DNA of 64,000 bases from Trebouxia sp. TZW2008 (taxonomy: Eukaryota > Chlorophyta > Trebouxiophyceae > Trebouxiales > Trebouxiaceae). A program made the translations under genes and the position numbers. The DNA is taken from NCBI GenBank assembly GCA_002118135.1, contig BDIU01000267.1:1-64000 (forward strand). Reading direction: 5' to 3'. A model generated the notes under the pieces. That model was not told the origin of the DNA and did not search any database. It saw only the letters and a list, made by a program, of their open reading frames with translations. Below, one piece after another: positions 51,101-61,200 of the stretch (position 1 is its first letter; each line of letters starts with the position of its first letter).

Positions 51101-54100
51101 ACATGTCAAACACTGTACATCAGGCATGCTGATGCTGCCTGTTGCTTGTGGGCAGGCAGTGCTCTAGCGAAAGCGACTGGATCAATGGCAAGGAGCGCTC
51201 AGCCATGCTGGCAGCTGCTCAGACCCCACCATACACTCAGGTGAGGTGTGACACAAACACAGTGCAGAGCCATGTGCCTTTGCTTCCGCATAGGTTGTGC
51301 TTATGAAACTATCAAGGGATGCAGCAAACTTGCAGGCTAAGCAGAATGTAATGCTTGCCTATGAGCCACCAGCCTGATTCAGACGTGTATTTAAAGTTCT
51401 GCTGTATTCAGTTCATTAATGCCAGTCAAGTCTCTGGAGCTAGCTGCTGATGCAACCAAACAATATCATTTCACATGTCAGTGCTTATTCCTGTCTGAAA
51501 ATCTGCAGCTTTTCTGGCTGCAATGTGAAGTGTTGACATCACTGCATCATCAGCAACACAAGTTGTCTCTGCAAACCAGCTTGTGGACCTGAGTGACATG
51601 ATCTTGAACGTACAGCTGGCCGGGTGGTAGCGTGTCATCAATGATGCAGCAGCCGCCATTGCTAGCACCTGCTAGACACCATCTTCACAAATCACAGGTT
51701 GGTCAAGCACTGCCAGGCCCTTAGACACTAGTGCAGATTGCTTGCACAAAACTGCTCACCTGACCTGAAAGACCTGACTCGACCTACATGACAAAGCACG
51801 TCTTGCGCATGCAGCTAGCTGGCTGGGAACGCGCCATCAATGATGCAGCCGCCGCCATCGACAAGCACCTGCTAGACACCATCTTCACAAAGCACAGCTT
51901 TGTCAAGCACTGCCATGCCCTCAAGCGCTACCTGCTCCTCGGCCAAGGGGACTTCATACAGACCCTGATGGACCTAGTGGGGCCTGACCTTAGCAGCAGG
52001 GCAGGCGATGTGTCAGAGTATCAGCTGAATGGCAGCCTGGACGCGGCTATCAGGGCGTCTAATGCCCAGTTTGATGATGCTGATGTGCTTGATAGGCTGA
52101 GGGTGAAGCTGTCCAAGTCAACACTGATGGAGTCAGGTACGTGCAAATCCTGCTGCTGTTGCTGCTGCTGCTGCAAGCATCGCGGCTGCTGCTCATTATG
52201 CTCTGGCATTGTGTGGATGGCAAGTATTGTCTTGTGTAAGGTGTAATGGGATGTGCAGTACAGTCAAAATCCATTGCATCAAGGACAAAACTATACATTT
52301 TGTTTGGGATAGAAGCGGTGTAAGAGCACGTGTTGTTGGCACATGAGCACACTTGCGTGTACATATCTAGTCAGCACCAATCCCAGCTTGAAAAGCAACA
52401 CCAGTAGCAGTGCTGGCGAGAAGTCTGCTTGATAATTAGATACTGCAGATGTTGTTACAATGAGCCCTGGCAATTCTCTGGCGCTGCTACAGTTCTTTGC
52501 AATCATAGTCTGCTTTGACACAGTCTTGCACTCGTATTGCTTATTGATGTCCAACAAAACAGGCCACAGGCCATGATACAGATTTTCCCTTCGACCCTCA
52601 AGTTTCTTCAACAAAATATGATGCTGTGCAGGCTGGGATGTGTTCATACTGTGGTATGACATGAAGGAGCCCCTGTCGTCCATCATTACCGCTCAAGCTA
52701 TGTCAGGCTATCTGCGCCTTTTCCGGCTGCTGTGGACCCTAAAAAGGGTGGAGCACACCCTAAACAGGGTCTGGCAGGTCATGAGCGGCATCCAGCGCCA
52801 GCTAGCCACCATCAAGGGCCTTTCCAGCCAATATGGCCTGCCCTGCCCTGGTAAGCTGCCACGCCAGATGCTGTCAGGAATTGTGCACAGTTAGTGACTG
52901 ACTGACCCTGCAATCAGGCTTGATACCTGCAATGCCAATATCATGTATGTGACTGCATCCAGCGGGCGACATGGGGCTTTCAAGCCAATGGAGCCTGCCC
53001 TGCTCTGGTGAGCTGCCATGCACTGGCCAGTGCAACTCTCCAACCAAGTAGCGCAAGACAAAGCGCATGGGCGGCCTTTTTACCTTGATTGCTGCGCAAT
53101 TGTAAGCATGTGATCGCTCTGCTATCACTGACCACACTGCATCTTCTTACCCTTGGTCCTACCAAACTTGTTACGTTTCCTGTTTGTCAATCACTGCAGA
53201 CAGCTTTGCAACTTTTCATGGCATCTGCCCGCTTATGTTGAGAGTTTACCCATCTTTCTGAGATCCTGACTCCATCCACCTCACTTCCTGCCAACCGTGA
53301 AGTGAGGTGGATGGTCTCCTGCAGCAAGTGGGCCGCTACAAGCAAATGTTCAAAGACCTTCACTTGGCATCATCAGCATTGTCACATGCATTTCTCAGAC
53401 TTAACATCAGTGATACTCATCACCAAAAGATAATAGCAAATGGTTGGCAATGGCAGGCAATTTGTGTTCGCAGGTGTAGAGGGCGTATGGTTGGAGCTGC
53501 GCGCATGCCACTGTCTGCGCAATGAGATGGCTCACTTCTGCAGCGACCTGCAGACCTACATCATGTTTGAGGTTCTGGAGGCAGCCTGGGCCACCCTCAT
53601 TACCCAGCTGCAGGTGCAACCCAATGCTTGCATACTAAGCCAACGACCAGCCCACTGAATCTGTGACAATGGCGAAGTCACAGTAATGTCGCACTTTCAC
53701 TCCACTGCCTCTGCAGGGGTATGTCTCACTTTGATGGAGGCTGCCTGGGCCACACTCATCACCCAGCTGCAGGTGCAACTTCTTGCTTGCATGCTTAGTA
53801 AATGACCCGTTCACTCGCTCTGTGCCTTTCTGATGGTGACTGTGTGCCATGGGTCTGCTTATCATGCATCACAGCGCAAAGTCTTCTGGGTTGTGCACTG
53901 CACCCAGCTGCAGATGCAACTCCTTGCTTGCCTGCTGAGCAGATGACGAGGCCTGTTACTCCGTGACAGTGATCCTGTGACAGTGATCCTGTGACAGTGG
54001 TGAGTGACACCACCAGTCTACTTCCTCTGTCAAAGTGTGTCTTTATTTGCAGCAGTAGGCATTGTGCCATCAGTGTACCTTCCCTGTAAGCCAGGACCCG

Positions 54101-55460
54101 TTCGAGTACTGATGTGTCACCATCCAGCTGCGGGTGCAAATCCTTGACTTATACGCTAAGCCAACAAACCACCCATGTAGTCTTTGACAAAGCTTCTGTG
54201 ACTGTGATTTTGTGCTACCACTCACGCACTACTCGTTCCAGTTGTGCTCTACTCGTTCTGCAAAATGGCACAACATACACTGCCATTGTGTCACCACCCA
54301 GCTGCAGGTGCAACTCCTCGTTTGCATGCTGTGTTGCCATCAATCAACTTACTCTGCTGCTGCTATTGATTCCCTCATGTGCAGGTGTCAATTCTTGGGT
54401 TTCACGCCTCATTCCCGGTCAACCCACCAAGTGGCAGTGATTCTGTGACAATGATTGTGTGTCTGGTGATGCATGTATATGCAGTTGCATGTTCACAATC
54501 GACACATAAGGCAGCTGCTGAGGGAGAAGCTTCAGCTTTACTACATTTGCCAGAGCTTGGCCCACTTGCGGCTGCTTCTGTGGCTGAAGTTGATGGTCAA
54601 CAATGCATGAACACCTTGTTGGTCTTGTGCATTCTCTGCAGGCAGCAACAGACTTGGATGCAGTCATTGCAGCGCATGATCAGTATTTGGAGACATTGTT
54701 GAAGAAAGCTTTGCTTGATGACAATGTATCAGACAGACCAGGGGCAGTTGCACAGAATGGTCTTCAGGGCCATCTGCACAACATCCTGCGGCACATGCTC
54801 AACCTCATGGGCCCAGTCATGCGACTTAATGAAACAGTGAGTCCTCAGACCCTTGTCATGGCTTGCATATGCAGCAACATAGGGACACTGACAGCAGCAT
54901 CTAAAACTGCGTCTAATGCGCCAGAGCTATCACAACGTGCTGTGCATGCGTCTGCCACAGTGCAGTCATGTCAGCAGAATGCTCTGCCTTGTCGGTTGGG
55001 TCATTTGTGACGAGTATGGCTTGATAAGTGGCATCAGCTGATGCCTTTAGGTGCTGTACTTTAATGATGTCTCAAACACGTTTGATGCGTTTGCATTGCA
55101 ACAAGTCTTGTGATTTTCATTCCACGCTTTCTGCTTGCCAATGCGCAAAGCTGTCATGCAACAGAACCATTATGAAGTCCTGGGTAGTGACTGCAGGTCA
55201 CAGCTGCCGCTACGGAATTGAGAGGTCGTGTGGACCTCATCAAGTATCGTCAGAGTTTGTCACAATGGGGCATAACAGAGCAGGACAAGGAGATTGTGGG
55301 CGTGCCACAAAGCATCCTCAATGAATTGCATACTCTGCTGCAGGACAGCAACAAGGACTTTAAGCGCCAACAGCAGGAGTTTGTGCACTTGCTTGCTACA
55401 CAGGCGCATGTTGACCTTAGATACCTGATTTTCAGGCTTGACATCTCCGATGCATTGTGA
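48127..55460 (+). CDS. TUBGCP3: Gamma-tubulin complex protein 3 (GCP3/Spc98)
   Basis: GCP3 forms, with GCP2 and gamma-tubulin, the small complex that nucleates microtubules. Exon 1 (48127-48207) is tentative. 48290-48474 encodes ARDLIYACQGIDSKYLHYNV and VLLVLSEIGWLFK, and 48726-48898 follows in phase. Then about 49705-49990 (LRRLIVWLAEPRIRMRGLAG, REWVFDGRLNSAGSEFFI), 50629-50749 (LWRSGYRLNEDMRPNFISRP, KSINFLR) and about 51160-51240. About 51817-52136 carries KRYLLLGQGDFIQTLMDLVG and SNAQFDDADVLDRLRVKLS. About 52633-52850 carries YLRLFRLLWTLKRVEHTL. Then about 53473-53612 (RNEMAHFCSDLQTYIMFEVL), about 54642-54837 and about 55195-55460, ending RYLIFRLDISDAL. The block order and motifs are GCP3-typical. 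A few junctions are unresolved. Confidence 0.93.
49480..50115 (+). repeat. Duplicate GCP3 exon (LRRL...EPxIRM) and donor-side echo
   Basis: Copy A (about 49487-49640) and copy B (from about 49712) both start with acceptor plus GGTCTG in the same phase. They match closely through EPHIRMRDLARTADAAAHL versus EPRIRMRGLAGIADAAAHL. Copy A lost one base after that point, which gives an in-frame TGA. A partial third copy of the exon's end (EWVFVGRLKCAST) lies at about 50045-50112. Confidence 0.9.
51590..51920 (+). repeat. Echo of GCP3 exon start (LAGWERAINDAAAAI)
   Basis: The functional copy starts at about 51817. A copy at about 51612-51722 (CAGCTGGCCGGGTGG, then TATCAATGATGC-like sequence) contains stops and a deletion but is otherwise similar for about 110 bases. 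Confidence 0.85.
53575..54325 (+). repeat. Donor-side echoes of GCP3 exon end (TLITQLQ)
   Basis: The exon end GGCCACCCTCATTACCCAGC, TGCAG|GTGCAA at 53612 recurs at about 53737-53782 (with EAAWATLITQLQ intact), 53895-53932, 54112-54143 and 54290-54320. The repeated intron start GTGCAACTCCTTGCTTGC is included. Copies shorten with distance. Confidence 0.88.
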
Positions 55461-56573
55461 AGCGTTGTCACACATCAGGCATGCAATGCAGGACATGCTG
55501 CATGTTCACTGCACAGCTCGCTTCACATTTGTACAGAGCAACCCAGTTTAACTTGGCAGCAGGGCATCACAGCTTGGACGCTGTGCAAAGTTAAGCCTGC
55601 CCTGCGAGCCCATGGACGTTTGCAGGCATTGAGGGCATTGCTACGTTGGTGCAATCATTGCACCCACCCTAGGCCTACTTTTGCTTGGGCAACATGTCAC
55701 AATGTGTTTGAACTCCAACTGGTCCTCAAAACTCTACCCAAAGTATGTTGGCTGAATTTTAACCTGTACATGCTCACTTGCTTGATCGACAAATGTGTAG
55801 TCCAAGTGAGTTCAAGCTGGTCATGCTTGAATCAGACCGTCTAGACAGATTTGTGGTAAATATCACCTGCAAGCATTGACATCGTGCTGCAGCAGGAAAC
55901 ACCACTGCATTGTAACAGTTGGGACCAACACGCTGTGTGATAGTCATACTGAGGTTGTTCGCTTTGCCTGCTCAGCGCTGCAGGTCAAAGTGCACATCGG
56001 CACAGATATATATATATATACAGCTGCACGCCTTACTGCAGTAAGTGCAAGCTGTACAGGTAAAGGCTTCATGTATCAGAACAGTGGTCAAGCTGTAGGC
56101 CTTCGCTGATAGAAGATTGTGGCGGCCGCTGCGCGAAAGCTCATGGGCCTGGCAAGTGCAATGCATTCCAAAATTTTGCGGCACAAGCTCAACTCACTGC
56201 TCGGACCGAAATTGACTCGCATTTGATTAGTAAGATGCAATGCGTGTGCTTACGCGAGCAACACGTGAAACACAACTTCCCTTGCAGCTTCGTCAAGCTG
56301 CAGTCACGACCCGCTATTGACAGAACAAGCGTCGAAGCGCAACAAGGTCTCGCGTGCACTTCACGTCTTGAGTTTGCATGCAGTAAAACGGCATTGCTGG
56401 AAATTGCTGGTCGTGAGGCACGCGTCTGGACATAGATTCGGCCGCCGTACTCTCCGGTTGCACACAAACAGCTGTGTGCACACACTTTCGCCAAGGTGTA
56501 TTTGCCCATCAAGCGCGTAAACAAAAGTTCAGCCGAGTCACGCAGCTCAGCTGCCAAAGCTTACAGCGTTAGG
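55461..56573. other. Downstream flank of GCP3 and CpG-rich start region
   Basis: No gene supported in 55461-56100. A short (TA)n run lies at about 56006-56021. From about 56110 CpG rises sharply, marking a probable promoter for an unassigned gene. Confidence 0.45.
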
Positions 56574-57194
56574 ATGTCGCTTGCCTCGCTGCAGACCACT
56601 CGCGGGTAGCCGCTTGTGCTCATTTGGCGCTCGGCGAGCTTGACTTGCAGCGTAGTACCTCGATGTACGACAGCGCCGTCAGTAAAAAAGATGCATGGGC
56701 TTGACAAGATCGTCCTTGTTTCGCAAGGATGCCACAAAACAAAGAACTGCCAGCTACGAGGAATCGCAGCTTCTGCGAGCGATACCACTGCTGCAGTGCG
56801 TACGTTCAGCGGCAACTCGCAATCACACGTGCAATATTCCAGTCGTCTTGGCAATCGAGCACGCGGACATGAAAGACATTCGCGCATTTCACAAGTGCGT
56901 CAAAGTGATGCATATGTCCAAGGATGCCACTCGATTACGTTTCCCTCTCAAGTCTGTCTACCAGATAGCAGTCATCAGGTCTGCTGCAACACCCGTGAGG
57001 AAACACCGGGCTGCTTGGATGATGCACTAGGGAAAAAGGCGTGATGAACTCAACTTGAATGCAGTAAGCTAACCTGCTATGCACTTCTAGTCTAACACCA
57101 AGCTTGAGGCAAGCATCACTGTGTCAAAGGTGCCCAAAGCAGTTCGTCTGCAAGTGAAGAAACTGCTTGAATATCCACGAGACCTACTCTGACT
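56574..57194 (+). CDS. Unassigned small gene in a CpG-rich start region
   Basis: A possible exon 1 (56574-56605, MSLASLQTTR) joins in phase to an exon from 56651 (VVPRCTTAPSVKKMHGLDK and on). A separate exon-like piece at about 57093-57194 (ASITVSKVPKAVRLQVKKLL, ending at TGA) looks like a C-terminus. The minus strand is also open for about 108 codons (56561-56887). I recognise no family on either strand. The CpG-rich context says a gene start is here; the model itself is weak. Confidence 0.25.
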
Positions 57195-58260
57195 AAGGCT
57201 ATTATGACAGACAACTCAACCAACTTCTGCTGCTGCGATCTGTCATGCTTGCCATATGCATGTTTTGGTTCTGAATTAGGGACGCTGCAAGTTCAAGTAC
57301 AATTTTGTGCTTTGCCTATGGAGGCTTGTCTGACTTGATGCCATCCAGAAATGTTGACTGCTTGCAGCTCGCTGCAGCTCAACCACAGCCGGTGCCACCT
57401 TCCCAGCTGCCTTGAGTGTTACAAAAGGGTATGCACATATGTGGCCGATGTCAGCAAGCTAAATCAGCTGCTACACTTAAAGACAATGAACAGTGTTGAT
57501 TGCAAATGACGCCTATGCAAGCATGCTTCATGTCATGTATGCATATGCTGCGGCCCACAGCTGCTAACTGTGAGCAAGCAACCCTTGCAACGCTGCTGGC
57601 ATTCAAGTTGTTTGCATTGCATATGCGTGCTGCACTGCTAGAATTGCTACGATGCCTGAGCAATTAGCATAGACTGCAGTCATGACATTGGTTGTGAAAG
57701 CAGTCATGGCACGTACACATTGACACGTACAAAGCCCTACTCATGTTGCAATTAATTTACTTGTTATAGCTGGACTCATGATCATCCATATGGCGCATCA
57801 ATGATTGCCATTGTGCAAAGTTTTATCACTGTGTGCATGCTTGTGCACAATACTAGTGCAGCAGCCACAAGCATGTATGTCACGCATCAGCAATCACTGG
57901 CAAAAGCTTTTGGCTGAGAAGTAGGCGATCCGGTAGAAAGATTGGTTGAGTGTCATCAGGGTTTGCTTTCACAGGAGTTCACTGGATTGCAGATACCCTA
58001 AAGCCGGAATCTAAGAACCTGTGATGAGCTGTAATGGGTTGTGTGTAAAACGGGTCTCCGCGAGCTGTAATAACGCATCTGAGCTGCACTTCATTTGTAA
58101 ACGCATGAAAGACTCGCTGCGCGAGAAGCGTGTCGTGTTGTTGTGCACAGCCGCGCTCAAGTCAGGACAGCTTTCTGCACTGTTCCAGTCTTCAAACGAA
58201 ACCAAACGTGCTGTCACACGACTTCCTCGGACGGTACGTGCTTGCGTCTAGCGCCAGAAC
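57195..58260. other. Upstream region of the Tudor/HMG gene
   Basis: No exon recognised in 57195-57950. From about 57980 CpG rises towards the start at 58261, consistent with promoter and 5' UTR. The open frame 58021-58251 is most likely 5' UTR. Confidence 0.45.
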
Positions 58261-61200
58261 ATGGCAGGGCGGTCCAGCAAAGGACAACTGAGGGGCACAT
58301 TGTCTGACAAGGTGAGCAATTTTGCTAAAGACACGCACCTCAGGCTCGGTTGACTGAGCAGGTCAAGACATCAGCTTTTTTGTGAGCTATCAGCGAGAAG
58401 TTAGACTTGCATGCAGGTCCGAGTATGGTGGCCACCGACAAAGGATCGCAAGAAGACAGACTTCAGCGGCATGTACTGGCCTGCAAAGGTCGTGAAGCAC
58501 ACGAACGACGGTTATGAAGTTCAGTATGACAACGGAGACAAAGAGAGCGTACTGAGCGAGAACGTGTCGCCGTTTAACACTCCATTCAAATTTGGAGATG
58601 AAAGATGCCCATTGCAAGTAAGCGCTATCTTTTGACTCGTGAATACTGCAGCAATGACGCGCGGCACGCTTTCGGACCTCTGCAAAACTTGGTCAAAGTA
58701 CACAGTTGACCCGGTCGTCGAAATGTTATTCTGCTTCAAGGACGCAGATCGGCGTTCCGTTCTCAATGCCCGCCTGCGCTGTAGGTCGGAGAGTTTTGTG
58801 AGGTGTTCAACAACAGTGAGACAGACCCTGCTGCTTGGGTTGGCAGAGTGAAGAGGATCAACAAAAGGGGCACTGTCACAGTATGTCTGTCTCAGTTGAC
58901 CTTGACTGCATGTCTGTCTGTGCCAAATCAAGCTAGCTCAGATGCATGTCTTCTTCTGCAGGTTGCATACCCTTTCCATGATGCGCCAGATGAGCAGATC
59001 AAGGTAAGTTGCTGCCCCACAGAGTCAGCTGCTTGTGCTGCTTGACGGCACACAACACTATTGTTGGCAGAGCGCAATATCAACATATCCGCAATAGCTC
59101 AGCACATCAAGCCGCAATAGCTCAGCACATCAAGTATACATCTTGATTCTAGCGTTGATATTGCCTTGTGATGTTGCAGCCAGAGCACCTTCGGCGTGCA
59201 CGTGTGTATGAGGCCAGAACGCGCCAATGGAGCTGTGTCACCCCTAATCAAGACTGGGAAGACGGCGAGGTAAGCTGCAAGCTTTGCAATCACAGCCTTG
59301 CCAGCTCTGTCTGCAGTGCAGTGCAGTCATGAACATGGCCATGACTTCACTCTCAGCAATAGTCTAAATGCACACGCGTATGGGCATCTGGCCTAGACCT
59401 TGAGCAATGGTGGTAAGCTAGATGCCCCACACACACATGCACATTAGACTCAATTCACGAGGCTGAGTAAGTCAGCCAGTGGATGAGCAAGAAGTCTTGA
59501 TCTGACCCAGCAGCAATGCACGACAACAAACAGGCTGACGCATACAATGTGCCGTCTTCAAATTTGCAATGGTGCAAGGCACTGAGATGCTCCTTGTAAA
59601 GGCAAAGCATCCTTTGGCCTCATTGGTTGTGGCATCTGATTATGTGCATGAGACGATGTGCACAGAGAGAGAGAGTGTGTGATGTTACATATATTGTGCT
59701 GAGATGGGTGTGGACATTTGCACACATCATCAGACGCCGAACATATATTGTGCTGAGATGGGTTTGGGTGCTTGCACAGGTCACATCACCATGTGAGCTT
59801 GAGCAGTGTGATGAGGAGACCCTGGCTGCTATACTGGGGACGGATGCAAAGGTACTGCCGTTTTGCAATACCTGCATGCAAGGAGTGCAGATACACATGC
59901 AAGCTTTGTGTCCATGCAAGTGCAGTGTGATGTGCTGCTTTGCTTGCTAGGTTGTGAGCAGACACAGACTGTTCATCAAGAACACAAAAAGTCTCGTTGC
60001 CCAGCCTTGCTGTTGCAAACGGCAACAGTCGGAGTCAGAAGCTTGCGCATTGTCGTTTTGTGAATCATATGGATGTGGTCTGCATTGCAACGTCCAGTTA
60101 GGTTTCCGGGAAAAGTTGCCACATGACATTTAGCCTAGGATCAACAGCTGTTGCTACAGAGCTGTCACAACTCTTGCCTGTGGTGCAGCTGCTGGTGGGT
60201 TTGTTCAGAAAGAGTTTCACGTGAATTTGACCCTAGGTATCAACACACGTCATTGTAGTAGGCTAGAAACAGGTTGCTGTGCTGCAGCTGCGGTTGTGTC
60301 TACTCAGAGTCAGGGCAAAAGCGACGCAATCTGCACAGACTAGTAGGTGCAGAGACTAGACGCATTGGTGTGATGCAGCTGCTGGTTGCTTTCTTCAGAA
60401 AACATGCTGTCCACGTACCGTAAACATACTCTGGAAACAACAACAGTCATTGCAGAAGATTGACGCATGACTGTGATGCAGCTGCTGGTGGGAAGGCGGA
60501 CAGGCCAGGGCATGCTGTCGCCACCGCTGGGCAGGCTAGCAGGCGCCAAGCAGCCGTCTGAAGCCGCTGGCTCATCCAAGAAGGAGTCCAAGAAAGAGAC
60601 CACATCCGCCGTGCATGGCAGGGTAAGCCATGCCTGCGCACGAATGCACGCTTACTGGTGCAATGCTCAAGGCTGCTTGCTTGCATGGTTGCGCCTGGCT
60701 GTCCAAATGTCAGGAAGTCTGCTGTGCTGACGCAAGCTCCAGGAGCAATACACGGTCATGCCAGAAGTGCCCTCATGACCTGTGCAATAAGCAATACAAA
60801 TTGCGCACTATTGGTTGCTTGACAAGGCCTGCAAAGCCTTGCGACGTAACAATGGGCATCATGCTCAAGCTGCGTCTGATGCTACCTCACATCCTTGCAC
60901 TTGACGTAATATTCTGCAAACATCAGTAATAGTCACCTGCCCTCGGTATATAGTTTGTCTGTATGTGCAAGCAAAGCAAGCATCTCACAGCACGTGCTTC
61001 AAATCACAAGTGTTGTGACTCTGTGTATATCAGAGGCTCCAAACTAGATTCACTGATGATACCTTCACTGCAGAGGTCTCGCAAAGCCCCTTCTGGTGAG
61101 CAGACTGGAGACAGCACCAGGACTGCCAAGAAAAGCAGGAAGCAAGAGGTCAGCTCTACAGTTCATGTACACCAGTGCAGCAAACCCATCACCCGCCTGG

